A DNA stretch of 64,000 nucleotides from Petrosia ficiformis (GCA_947044365.1 OX345638.1:5406201-5470200); one strand, 5' to 3'. Shown: positions 12,201 to 22,570, numbered from the stretch's first letter. The notes: a model not told the origin generated them from the sequence alone. A program made the numbers and translations.

Positions 12201-15200
12201 GTATTCTTCGTTTCTACGCTCAATCATCAATTGAAAGACTAGGCAGCCATGACTTGAAGTTATTCAAAGCCCATTTGTTACAGCAAAGAGTATTATTCGG
12301 AACGAAAACTTTCTTTGCTAATAATACTTCCTCATCTGAAACTTTCTTGAAACGATTTCTTTTTAAAGACAAGGATTATCTTGGTTTCACAGGTGGAACA
12401 TTCTCCTTATCCTCCATGCTATCATGTGCTCTATAGTATGTACTAGTGCGCATGCTCAGATGAATAAAATGGCATCCACCAATACGATATATTGTTTATA
12501 GTATGGTAGGCAAGTGCTCTATGAATGTTAGCAGACCTTTGGCCTCTGTTTATTATTTGTAGTTGTGAAAGAAATTTCACAAGTGTTGGCATCATTCTAA
12601 TGCGTATTTATCGACATAAAAGCTTATAACTCAGCAAAGGTATGTCAGATTTCAAAAGCGATTATACCACCATGAAGAAGACCAGGTGCAGATTCAAAAA
12701 AATATTTTAGAAATAAGTTTTGAAAAATTGTTTTCTCATCCGCAGTCATATATACTGATTAGGTACTGATTAGTGTTAGAGCATTTTCATAATTATTTTA
12801 ACATTAATATCCTATTGTAAATATACCAGTGTGTGAGTTTTGGAATCAAATTATCATGAATCTTTCATCTCTTGTATGGAAGAATTGACAAGAGTACAAG
12901 ATCTCACCCAGCTGAAAACATGCGTGGGAGTAGCTGTATATCTTTTTCAACTGAGAACCACATTTACCAATTATAATCAAGTGTTTATAGTTTAATATGA
13001 CAATTTTTAGTTTTTAAATTTTTTGCTTCATGGTGTGTGAAATAGCATGATAAACTAGTTTTTCTTCATAGAAAACTAGGTCTAGCACATAATTCACGTT
13101 TGTGTTTGCACTATGTAATCAATCTGTCCAGCGTTATGTATCATTTTGATAATGATCTCCAATCCATGTACTTGATCATTCTTTTCACTCATCTCATTGT
13201 ATAAAAGGAAAAAATTATAATTGTACATATAATTATATATTTTCCAATAAGCCTTTTATGACTTAAATAATGCAGGATGATTTTATCAGTGCATTGTAAT
13301 TTGTGGTATAATTGTGCTTCTGAAAATCTTTGTCTTTCTTACATTCATAAGCTGATTTACTTTTACTGTAAAATTCAGGTAATCAAAAGGAAATTGAGAA
13401 GTACAAGAAGCTGCTCCGACATTTATATGACAAAAATTTTGATGCTAAAGGTGTAGCATTTGTCATTGGAATATCCGGTCCAGAAGGAGTCGAAATTGAT
13501 GTTGAAAATATGACGTCAACATTTAAGGAGTTGCATCTTGCTGTTTCATCTCATAATGATTTGACCTCGAGTGAATTGATATCATTGTTACATGTTGCTT
13601 GCACATCTGTCTATCCACCTGGTTACAAGTTTATAGTGTTTTATTATGCTGGTCACGGTGGTGTTGATCCTGGTAATGGAGAAGGTTATGTCTTACCATT
13701 ACAACTTCAGGAGGCAGGTGATCCTGAAAAGGTGTATATTGAAGATGATATTGTTTCTCGATTTTCAACAGAAATTTCACCATTACTTGAGTATCGTTAT
13801 CGTATTTTACTTTTTGATTGTTGTTTGAGCACTCAATCCACTAGAAATGATCCTGAAGATCTTTCAACGAAACCTCAAAAATTCGATCTCAAAGCTCATG
13901 GTGGTTGCCTGGTCGCCTATGCAACATCCAGAAGCTACAAATCAGAGGGTGACAACTGCAGAGGAGGATTGTGGACGTATCATCTTCATCAGAATTTGAA
14001 GCTTCCTATGCCGATTAGTGTTGTTCTAGATCGAACACACGATGCTGTAAGGAAAGAATCTAGGGCTTACGGAAGAATACAGGAACCCAACTATCACTCC
14101 TGCATTGGTGAAGTTTATTTGAAAGGTAGAATATTTTGTTCTAATATTAATCATGAAATGCTATATTATATTCCTGTGTAATACATGCTTTCTGATTTGA
14201 AACATACAGTAGCTCCTTATATGTAACTACATGTATAACATAATCTGAATGATATAAAATTATGATGTATGGACAATAAACTATTATTATATCTAATACA
14301 GATACCGATAGCGTTCCTAATCTCATTTCCACATCAACATCTAGTGTGCAGAAAAATCCAAAAGGTGAGAAATATTGCCACTCAGTATTGCTCCTTTCAC
14401 AACAGTAACACAATAACTAGGAAATGTTCTTTTTATAGCAGAAAACCTGTCATGCATGTATAATTGTTATAATAATGTAAATTAACCATTTCAAAAATTT
14501 TTCTTTGCATGTTCAGGGCAGACTGTTACAAATACATCCATACTGAAGAAATCTCCTGAGAAGATTGATGTTTTCAACTTGCTCAAAAAGAAATCAGCTC
14601 ATTGGGATGACTTTGCTAGGGAGCTAAATATTGATGACAACTCACGACAAGAGCTCGCAATTGAAGGTAATACTACAACTAGCAGAAGCAAGCTGGAAAA
14701 GGTGCTCGTAAAGTGGATCAACGGTGAGACATCTGAAGTAACATGGAAATACATCATTGATGTATTAGAAGGGCTCGAGTTTATAGAACTAGCAAGAAAT
14801 GTGAAAGATTTCCTACGAAAACAAGATGTGGTCAAAAAATATAGTGAAAAACGTGATTTTGAAGGTATAACTTGTATTACTATACATTATATTGTCCAAG
14901 CACACAAACATTCGTAATCATAATTATAATAATTATAATAATTAGGGCTTAATGTGCATTGAATGCAAGTCATACAATTTTTAACATTTTAATAAAAACT
15001 GAACATTTCAACCCGAAGGTCTTCAAGTTGAAACATTCAGTTTTTTTATTAATAATTTTTTAAAGAAAATTCTACCGTGCTAATAATGCTCAATAAAAAA
15101 ACTCTACTAATAATGCTACATCTAGTTGTCATGGCAATGGCCAATGGAGTCTAAATAAGTAATAAAATCTGGTCTTCTTACACTTCAACAATTATATTAT

Positions 15201-18200
15201 ACAGTCAAACCTGTTACTCGAAAATGGCAACACCCAAGTGGCTTGGCTTAGGAGGGGAGTTGTTGGAGTTTAGCTTACTTTGGCATGTCATCCCTACCAA
15301 CAGCTAACTGTGCTCTATCAATTATACCTCTAACTTAATTAGTCTTGAGCCTGTGTTATAATGCATACACCAACAACACATTCATTGTTTTCAAAACGAA
15401 ATTGTGAAGGTGTGTTAATCATTATATTAAAAAAATCATTATATAATTATGATAGTGTGCAGTGCATACATTATGCTGTAATAATTGAGTGCAATCTATG
15501 AATACTTAATTAGCCATGTAAAGTGTTGGGGACATTTTGCATTCCAGAGTGTGCTTACTGTACTTACTACTCCAGCTATACCACTGCATACACCTGGATG
15601 TTAACACAAGGTCTCAAACAGTTTTCCATTGCAGCTTGTATATTAGACCATTGGAAAATAGGAATGGAATATCGACAGAATTTTACTCTTACCCTGATAT
15701 ACGCTATTGTAGCTTACATATTATAGACAACAATAAGGATAAAAACTAAACCTGCAAGTACAGCAATACTTGAAATGAATGATTTATATCTAATCTTTGA
15801 ACGAATTTTGCGAATCCAATTAGTTGGTTTTCCATGATTTTTGTATATATCAATATTGTGCATAACGAAAATTTAATAGTTAATTCTGTGAAACAAAGAC
15901 TCCGGAGAAAGTCACAAAGTGTCTAGAATACACAGGTTTTATAACATGTTTTGCTTAGCTCCATTATTTAAATAATTTAGATAGGTTATGTACAATGAAA
16001 CTGTGAAGAAAAACAAGTTATCTTTCAATCTTCTTTTCTCTCAATATCTACATAGATATTCCTGTTTCACTCGAGGCTGTTATCGAGGCTTTAAAAGAAG
16101 GATCTGGTCACATGAATTTAGCACTCATATTAATGCATGGTGCACCATCTGTTGGGAAGTCCAGTGTTAATCGTTTACTACAAGGTCTACCACCCCTACC
16201 AAAAAGCCAACAACACAGCACGGCTTTATTTGAAAATGCAGTTCGTTTAATCAACACTGGCCAACTTGCTCTAACTCCAGATAATGTTCTGGACTGCGTT
16301 GATGAGAAGAAACTAATGATTATGTTTGCTAACTATATTTCACAACGAATGGAGGAGAGTACAATAGAAGCAAGTGTAACTCAAGTTACTCAAACATTAA
16401 GTCACAAAACACCTCAATCTCTACTGCAGTCAACCTCACATGTTATCTCCTCATCAAGTGATATTCCAACCATGGACACAAACCAGGTTAAAATATCAGA
16501 TGCTGTTACCGAGATCAATAACCCTACGAAATACTCTTCTGACCTTTTCGATAGTGTTCCAACCATTCACACAGACGAGTTTGAGATATCAGATGTTATG
16601 AAAGATATTGTTACCAACCTCAATAGAGGTACGAGATTCCCTTCTCACCTTTTTAATGATAAATGGTTTCACATAGTTGATTCTGGGGGTCAACCTCAGT
16701 TTGGTGATGTTCTTCCTCTAATGTTTCCAAAAGTATCATTGCATATGGTTGTGATTCGACTAGACGAGAAGTTGGATGACAAGCCAAAGATCCGTTACCT
16801 AGTAGCTGGTGAAGACAACTATGATCTACCAGAAAATCTTTCACTCTCCTATCTACAAATGATAGAGAGGACATGTGAGTTAGCTCAGGCAGCCGCTACA
16901 AAAAATCAGGAAGGTCATTCACCAAGGGTCGTCATAGTGGCTACACGTTTAGATTGCGTTTGTCCTGAAGAGTCTTTAAGGCAAAAGAATCGCCGGCTTG
17001 AGGAGGTGTTTGAAAGATACAAACACATTATTGTACGTAAAAGTAGTAGTGAGATAATTTTTGCTATGAATGCAATGATTCCAGAAGGAGAGGTACGTAA
17101 GGAGTATACTTGTGTGCTTCAGAATGTCCTTTTGAATGCCCCGCCTGTTCACACTAGTGATGTTGAGGTTCCAGTGAGATGGATGCTATTATATTTAGAG
17201 CTTAGCCGACTTTCTGAAGAAGGGCTGTTAGAGATGTCTACCTGTGAAGCAGTGGCAGATCGACTTGAGATGCGTAATGATCTATCAAATGCTCTGGATT
17301 ACTTCACAAAAGTTGCCTTACACATGCGCTTCGCCGATAAACTACCCAAGCTTGTTTTCACACAAGTAGCTCCAATTGTTTCTCGACTATCAACAGTGAT
17401 TGCAGCTTCTTTCACTCAACCGGAATTTGACCCAATTCAGCAAGAAAGAGAGAATCTAAAACGCAAAGGTATTGTAACAAAAGCCTTTGTCCACAAATTG
17501 TTCAAAGACAAGTTTAAGCAAAATCCATTCTCAGTGGACGACTTCTTCTCTCTCCTTGAACACCTACTTATTGCCGTGAACATCGATGATAGCGAATATT
17601 TCATCCCATGTGTTTTACCACTTGATGATCCTAATCCAGAGGATTTTCCAACCAAATCTGCTAGCCTTCCTGTCCTTCTCACTTGGAATAAGGAAGTTCT
17701 CCCTCAAGGATTTTTTCCTGCTTTGATTGTTAAATTGCTTCAAAGGAAAACTCCTCCAATTTTCACCCATTGTGCTGGAGAAAAACAACTTCGACGTGCA
17801 GTTTACCTCAACTCGGAATACGGTGCTCTTCGTTTAGTTGATCAAACCTCGTGGTTTGAGTTGTATTTTGCTGGTAAAATGCAGTATTCTCCCATCGTGC
17901 TTGAAGCCGTTGAAGATTCTTCTCGTGCCCTCGTAGATGTATTGAAAATTCACGGTTTCGGTGAACTTAAACGCGCGTTCCATTGTACTGGTGTTTGTGG
18001 CAGCAAAGATCCAGTTCATCCTGCTCTCCTCACAGTCACTAATGAGGGTCAGTGTACAAAGAGGGAAGCTTGCCGTTTCCCTTTGTCATCACAGCATATG
18101 TGCTGGATCAATGCCACTGAAGGTATTATAATAATTATTATAAAATTATTAAAATACTTAATGAAAATTCCAGGCTTATATACTTTTATTTTCATTTCAA

Positions 18201-18795
18201 TGCGTGCCAAGTGTATTTTGTTTGCCAGTTTCTCATGTTAACAATAATTATTGTTTTAACAATACTTCATAAACAATAGTGCAATTTTCTGTTTTACTAA
18301 ACTTGATGCACTTCAATGACAAAGGATTATTAATAATTTGATTTTGACTTATTAGCAGTCATAGTATATAAAGACCTGTGTAACCACTATAAGAATATTT
18401 TTGCTGTATAATTATGATAACCAGAAGTGAATATTATTTATCTATTATTCTATTTAGAAACAAACTCTACTGATACCAGACCTGCACCTAAAAGCTCCAA
18501 TGTGTTGAGATCAAACCACGCAGACCTATGTAGACTACTAAATGGTAGTGAACCAACTCTATTATCGTTAACAGCTGAGCTGTATGCTAAAGGAATCATT
18601 GACACAAATATAAAGATTGATGTTCTCAACAAAGGAGGATTTTCTGGTGCTGATATTTTACTCACTCATGTACAAATGAAGATTGAGCAGAGTCCTGAAC
18701 ATCTAGATATCGTCCAAAAAGCAATGGAAAATGAACAATTCCTTCATGAAATAGTCAAGAAAATGAAAAAGGAAACTACAAAGGAACACATTTGA
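9257..18795 (+). CDS. AIG1 GTPase / caspase-like / death / Roc-COR / CARD-like protein, copy A
   Basis: Eight-exon model from GT-AG sites with matching phases: 9257-9280, 9339-10231, 10419-10480, 13379-14125, 14302-14364, 14517-14864, 16056-18122, 18458-18795 (stop TGA), giving 4,542 nt and 1,513 aa. Domain order: AIG1 GTPase (about 25-230), caspase-like (330-576), linker, death domain (about 613-710), Roc-COR-like GTPase (732-1,400), CARD-like helices (about 1,415-1,505). No signal peptide or membrane span is seen, so it is probably cytosolic. All introns from exon 3 onward are phase 1. The domain set (two GTPases, a cysteine-peptidase fold, two death-superfamily-type modules) suggests a nucleotide-gated scaffold in cell death or innate immunity; that role is inference. 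The AIG1 G3 motif is damaged. It could be two genes if transcription breaks in the 2.9-kb intron, but frame continuity argues for one. Confidence 0.8.
9339..10231 (+). CDS. AIG1-type GTPase exon, copy A (degenerate G3)
   Basis: Encodes residues 9-306. G1 is GKTGVGKSS (31-39), the switch-I threonine lies in GGVTRD (T60), and G4 is ALTFANR (148-154), as in AIG1/IMAP and Toc-like GTPases. At the G3 position the expected DSPG (kept in copies B and C) reads KSSG (79-82), so the metal-contacting Asp is a Lys. This should weaken Mg-GTP handling. After the G domain a 60-residue tail, shared with copy B, ends in SSWAAL. The donor is AAA|GTAGGC at 10,232, inside the apparent stop codon of the unspliced frame. 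Confidence 0.85.
10419..10480 (+). CDS. Small connecting exon, copy A
   Basis: A 62-nt exon after a TATTTAG acceptor encoding a polar, charged linker with an EEVKPMQK motif. It takes phase 2 in and gives phase 1 out. Copy B has the same exon at 33,380-33,441. In copy C the same linker is fused directly to the GTPase exon (59,876-59,920), which supports its coding status in all three. Confidence 0.75.
10724..10778. repeat. Perfect 21-bp hairpin with 13-nt loop
   Basis: 10,724-10,744 and 10,758-10,778 are exact reverse complements around a 13-nt loop (10,745-10,757). Only a single arm exists at the corresponding place in unit B (about 35,512), so the hairpin is particular to A. It lies inside an intron of the GTPase gene. 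It could be a MITE tip, a recombination product or a small-RNA hairpin; sequence alone does not decide. Confidence 0.8.
11058..11345. repeat. Direct repeat R1, left of the caspase/death-domain exons
   Basis: Shares with 15,110-15,850 (R2) the blocks GCCATGGCAATGG / GTCATGGCAATGG, ACAGTCA.ACCTGTTA, GTGGCTTGGCT.AGGAGGGGAG and ATATCTAATCTTTGAA followed by TTTTCCATGATTTTT. R1 and R2 are in the same orientation and about 4.05 kb apart measured at the shared GGAGGGGAGTTGTTGG word. Copy B holds one hybrid version at about 35,672-36,350. Confidence 0.8.
13379..14125 (+). CDS. Caspase-like (peptidase C14) exon, copy A only
   Basis: Encodes residues 327-576 on one phase 1-1 exon. The p20-type signature is present: a strand and the histidine motif YYAGHGG (415-421, H419), then LLFDCCLS with the putative nucleophile C475. 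The DCC form resembles metacaspase-like and bacterial orthocaspase sites (DCCHSG) more than the QACRG box of classical caspases. An acidic stretch (EDDIV) lies between the two motifs. The domain starts with a charged helix (KEIEKYKKLLRHLYDKNF). No clear p10-like unit or cleavage linker is obvious. Both catalytic residues are kept, so it may be active, as inference. Confidence 0.8.
14302..14364 (+). CDS. Linker exon, copy A only
   Basis: A 63-nt, phase 1-1 exon after a TAATACAG acceptor, encoding a Ser/Thr-rich linker (DTDSVPNLISTSTSSVQKNP) between the caspase-like and death domains. Joining it keeps both neighbours in frame. It could be skipped without a frame change. Confidence 0.65.
14517..14864 (+). 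CDS. Death-domain exon, copy A only
   Basis: Encodes residues 597-713 (phase 1-1). The six-helix death-domain pattern is clear: HWDDFARELNI with W626, then KLEKVLVKWINGE, TWKYIIDVLEGL and ELARNVKDFL. These match the conserved W, the WL-like helix-4 and the TW..LI.AL helix-5 motifs of the family. A charged tail (KKYSEKRDFE) leads to the Roc exon. Death domains make homotypic contacts in death and NF-kB signalling complexes. Copies B and C have no counterpart. Confidence 0.88.
14865..16055. other. Intron of copy A with hairpin and repeat R2
   Basis: An 1.2-kb intron. It holds an imperfect hairpin (14,991-15,012 with 15,027-15,050, loop of 14 nt) and direct repeat R2 (about 15,110-15,850). The short open frames at 15,523-15,749 recur in unit B but with changed ends and are not called genes. 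The acceptor CTACATAG at 16,048-16,055 is shared by all three copies. Confidence 0.6.
15110..15850. repeat. Direct repeat R2, right of the caspase/death-domain exons
   Basis: Partner of R1 at 11,058-11,345. R2 continues with CTTACTTTGGCATGTCATCC and TTAATTAGTCTTGAGCCTGTG, words absent after R1 but present in copy B after its R1-like left half. That asymmetry marks the deletion in B. Confidence 0.8.
16056..18122 (+). CDS. Roc-COR-like GTPase exon, copy A
   Basis: Encodes residues 713-1,402 on one 2,067-nt exon. Roc-like G motifs: G1 HGAPSVGKSS (740-749), G3 VDSGGQPQF (D921), G4 ATRLD (T1009-D1012). About 170 residues separate G1 and G3, far more than in ordinary small GTPases. Next comes a winged-helix-like region (RWMLLYLELSRL, ALDYFTKVALHMRF) and a COR-like part (FFSLLEHLLIAV, YFIPCVLPL, LPQGFFPALIVKLL). 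The C-terminal part is cysteine-containing and ends in HMCWINATE. ROCO proteins use this module for GTP-dependent dimerisation. The unspliced frame runs on to 18,241, but the donor GAAG|GTATTA is conserved in all copies. Confidence 0.82.
18458..18795 (+). CDS. C-terminal CARD-like helical exon, copy A
   Basis: The last exon encodes residues 1,402-1,513 after an ATTTAG acceptor and ends in TGA. After a Ser/Pro-rich linker (TDTRPAPKSSN) come about six predicted helices: HADLCRLL, PTLLSLTAELYAKG, SGADILLTHVQMKIEQ, PEHLDIVQKAM, FLHEIVKKMKKE. The pattern A..LL..V...I...P......+...L resembles the helix 4-6 region of CARD and related death folds. Identity with CARD is suggested, not proven. The exon is the most conserved of the gene between copies. 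Confidence 0.6.
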
Positions 18796-21026
18796 TGCAT
18801 TAACTCTATACCGTTTAAATATTGTGACTCTGTTTAATTGTTTTTGGCTTTGTCAAGCTGTAGTAATATTTTGTATTAATAATAATATTATCCTCACAGT
18901 GAAGCATGGGCAAGGGGTTATATCAGTTACCTTTCAGTTCTTGTGTGTGTCTCCGCTGTTTCTCAAAAAAACTGCAGATAGCTACTGCTACAAACATGGG
19001 AATATTGCTCTTCTCCACACCAGGACGAACCTGGGCTGTGTTTTAAATTCACTATATAGGCAATAAGAAAGCTTATTCAAATTTACTCACCCGTTCCCAC
19101 TTTGGTTAATGAACACTGTTCCCAGGTAATAATTATACTGATTGTTGAATATAATTAGGACTAGATACTAACTTTGTTTATGCAAACTTTGAAGTCGTGT
19201 GAAAAATGTTTCATTACTCTCACTTCAAGAAAGTTGCCCATGTTGTGATAATGCTCATGTGATGTGCGCATGCAAATAATTTTTTTTCATCAGTGTGTAA
19301 TTTCCAAGTTGTATGTATATATTATGATTATTACTCTGTTAATAAAAGTTAACTGTACTGAGTTACACTTCTGCACTAAAATGTAGAGGATTGCAATATT
19401 CTAATATGATAATTTAGTCATTACATAATTCTAATTAACTAATTTTATGGATCAGACCTTTAATCATACACTGAAACAGACCTGTTTGGTCATGTCTGTC
19501 ATTGTAAATTAGGACATTTGCTAAAATTAATAAATGCACTTGCAGTGCAGAACCCTCATCACAAATGTGATTTGGGAAACAACTTGAGAATGATTCAGTC
19601 ACTGACAAGGAAATAACTGTAGACAATACTTGACTGTAATAATATTAGGTATCAACAGGGTTCTTAGGACTTTCTCATTACATTGGAACCAACCTAAAGT
19701 AATTGCATTAGTAGATATGACTCGATGGTTTGTAATTGTCTCAAGCATGTATTTCATGTAGATAGACTAACATAATACTAAAGGTAAAATCCAGGAACGG
19801 AATGATCAAATATGTGTGTAACTTGAAAACGGTGCAAAGGAGTTGAAAACATATACATGCAATTAAATGAAATTATTGAAAATGATCTATCGCACTGTTA
19901 GTCAATTTTCTACCCACTTTGACTGTGGTGTGACAATAAATAATGGATTATCATCACTCATCAAATACCTATTAAAGTATACTATGATTGATGGGAATAC
20001 ATTTATGATGTATGCGTAGACATGCACCATTAATATAATGATACCATTTTTAAGAATCTATCCATTAAATATAAGTGTGTGAACACTACTGAATCATTTG
20101 TTCTTCCATCTCTGCATCTGTTTTCTTATCTGCATCAAGCCATCCATAATACACGTTTCCTATTAATTATATCCATTTTTGAAGATCTTTTTGCACCAGA
20201 AAGAATGTTCTCAAGTGTTGTAATCAACTTGTTTCAGTTACTTGTTGGGCTATCATACCATTTCATGATGAATAAAGCTTATTTGCTTTTAGTACTCCAT
20301 CACAAAATGACATAACAATCCATCAAAGTAACCATTTTTGAGAAAAAGAGCAGCTCATTCAAACACCTCTCATAGTCTCATTAACAAACGATTACAGAAA
20401 AATTAACTGTAGACAACATTTAACCAACAAAATGTGCAATCCAGATAGATGTTGCCAAGTTAGAAAGACAAAAGGTAACAGAGAACACATGCAATTAAAT
20501 GTAATTATTGAGTATAATATACCAAATTCACATTAAGGATGACTGGAATATAGAAACTAGCAAAGATCCTCAGCTTCATTACCAAGGATCCTTACCTTCA
20601 CTATTAAATACTGTCACCAGTCCATTATACAAGTCAACAACAAGGCTTGGAGAAACATATAATTAAATGTAATTATTCTGTATAATGCACACTTAAAAGC
20701 TAATGAAGATATGGATGATTGGATCATCATTGGAATATTCAATAGAAACGATCAAAGATCATTACCTTCATTAATTAAACTACCAAAGATCCTTACTTTC
20801 TGTCGTTATTAAATACTGTTATCAGTCTATTACAATGAACAATTGGGCCTGGAGAGACACATAATTAAATGTAATTATTCACCAAACCAGTTAGGGTTGA
20901 TTAGAACACAGAAACTAGCAAAGATCGTTTGCTCACTTACTTATTTACTTACTCAATATACTACCATACAATACTGTACATGTGTACATATAATATTAAT
21001 ACATATCATCACAGCTTATTATATAC
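18796..21026. other. 3' flank of GTPase copy A, non-coding
   Basis: Conserved in units B (39,355-41,560) and C (63,118 onward). From 19,850 to 20,900 it contains four or five degenerate copies of a block with AATTAAATGTAATTATT and CAAAGATCCTTAC words, spaced about 170-200 bp. The 78-aa frame at 20,079-20,315 is interrupted in unit B, so it is not called a gene. Confidence 0.6.
19850..20920. repeat. Degenerate tandem array with AATTAAATGTAATTATT
   Basis: The word ATGCAATTAAATG(T/A)AATTATT recurs near 19,858, 20,489, 20,657 and 20,853, each followed after 60-120 bp by an AAAGATC(C/A)TTA(C) word. The same array occurs in unit B (40,345-41,500). No coding content. Confidence 0.6.
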
Positions 21027-21225
21027 ACCCCCCCTTTAAAATTCCCCCCGTGGTTGTTATTTAGGCCAAAGGGTGGCCGAAAAACCATCAACTTTTTTAG
21101 CCACATTCATCAGTTTGTGCCTGATGCCAATTACAAGGATTTGGACAGCTTCGTGTAGCTAGGAACAGACGGCGAACCACGTAGGGGTGAAATGTCACAT
21201 ATATGTGACATCAGTGCTCTAAGGG
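21027..21225. mobile_element. Truncated piggyBac-like MITE
   Basis: Right half of the element seen complete at 23,692-24,230, in opposite orientation. It ends with TCAGTGCTCTAAGGG next to TTAA (21,226-21,229). The left side breaks in a C-rich run at about 21,027. Unit B lacks it at the equivalent position (about 41,575). Confidence 0.7.
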
Positions 21226-21792
21226 TTAATACATACATGTATCGTCATATCTTATTATATACACGTTGTCTGTTATCAAGTGCTGTACTCAATATACTAC
21301 CATACTCTACTGTACATGTCCACATACATGTATAATATTAATGACCACATCCTATGGGCTAAATACTGCTTGCAGGGTTCATACAGTGAAGGAGAAGGGA
21401 GGAATATCCCCTACCCTTGTTTTCAGGTCACATTTATGTAAATTGTCAACATGCAACTACATCTTAGCTACAATCCTTTGGGGTCACAAAAGCCACCAGA
21501 TGCCACCTTAGAGAGCATAAATTTAAAAATTTTCAAGGGGGAGCATACCCCCAGGAACACTCCTGAAGCAGTGTTCTTTGCATGATCGATTATTTCCTCT
21601 CCTGTATGTAATCCTGGTCTGTAACAGTTGGTTGAAAATTTTGGTCCAAGCATGAAATGTTCTTTCTACTCAAAAAAGGATGTTCATTGCCAACATCCTT
21701 TTTAAGTGGAAATGACATTTGATGCTTAAAGCAACAGTTCCAGACTGACTTTTACATGTAGGGTGTGGTTGTGGGAAGCGTGAGCAACTAAT

Positions 21793-22154
21793 CAGGGTTT
21801 CATTTAGGGGGGGGGGCCAGGGGGGGGCATTCGCCCCCCCTTGCTTGAGTCTTGCCCCCCCTTGAGAATTTGGTTGCCCAAAAATATTTTTAATGTTAAT
21901 AGTTAGCTGAATACGACTATTTTGGGTTTAGATTCCAAAAATAGTATCTCAAACAGTTACATCATTGTGGTCTGAAAATGCACCAGAAATGACCTCAGAG
22001 AGTCTAACACCAAAAAAAATCCCTGGGGGACCATGCCCCCACACCCCCCTATGCTGTTGCTGTGCACACCACACCAACCCTATACATCGCCCCCCCAAAG
22101 TTCTCAACATTCAACTTTTGCCCCCCCTTGACTATTTTTCTAAATGAAAGCCTG
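21793..22154. mobile_element. hAT-like MITE with 5-bp target duplication
   Basis: Terminal inverted repeats CAGGGTTTCATTTAG (left) and the complement of CTAAATGAAAGCCTG (right); target duplication CTAAT at 21,788-21,792 and 22,155-22,159. The 362-bp interior has several C/G runs and no coding frame. CAGGG termini are common in hAT elements, and 5-bp duplications are known for a hAT subgroup; that assignment is inference. Present only at the A/B junction. Confidence 0.85.
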
Positions 22155-22305
22155 CTAATACTCCACAAGAAACAAATTAGGAAACATACATTTTAAGTAT
22201 TATACAACATAATAATTATATTGAATTGTTGTACTTGATAATGTGAGGGATCAGAGGCTACGAAAATCAGTCATTTGGCAAATACAGTGATTACTCTAAC
22301 CTACA

Positions 22306-22570
22306 ACCAGTATGGGACATCCTATGTATCCCGGGATACTTAGTATAATGGGAATACAGTAATATTACCATAACCAGTATGGGACATCCTATGTATCCCG
22401 GGATACTTAGTATAATGGGAATACAGTATTATTAGCATAAACCATAATCAGTATAGGATGGGACATCCTTGGACATCCTAGGAATCCCAGGATACTTAGT
22501 ACAGTGGGAATAGTGTATAATTACCCTAAACCATGAACAGCATGAGACATCCTCAGACATTCTAGTAATG
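22306..22570. repeat. Tandem repeat of about 67 bp, 2 good and 2 degenerate copies
   Basis: Two nearly identical copies start with ACCAGTATGGGACATCC (about 22,307 and 22,373). A third (about 22,446) has an added GGACATCC duplication and a fourth (about 22,530) is poor. Each contains TCCCGGGATACTTAGTA. Found only at the A/B junction. Confidence 0.8.

Larger units (their letters stand above)
10481..13378. other. Long intron of copy A with repeats
   Basis: A 2.9-kb intron before the caspase exon. It contains a 186-bp-spaced direct repeat (about 10,603-10,632 and 10,789-10,818), a perfect hairpin between them (10,724-10,778), direct repeat R1 (about 11,058-11,345) and a single MITE end near 11,362. 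Open frames at 11,538-11,765 and 12,188-12,436 have no recognisable domain and no counterpart in the other units. About 11,820-12,160 is slightly less AT-rich than its surroundings and not identified. Confidence 0.6.

Noticed and set aside
12188..12436. 82-residue frame in the long intron of copy A
   Set aside because: No domain, no splice-compatible phase with the gene, no counterpart in the other units.
20079..20315. 78-residue frame with hydrophobic segments
   Set aside because: The homologous stretch in unit B (40,560-40,790) is interrupted by indels; it lies in a repeat-rich 3' flank.
19850..20920. CRISPR-like array of repeated AATTAAATGTAATTATT words
   Set aside because: Spacing is irregular, repeats are degenerate, the genome is eukaryotic and no cas-like gene is present.
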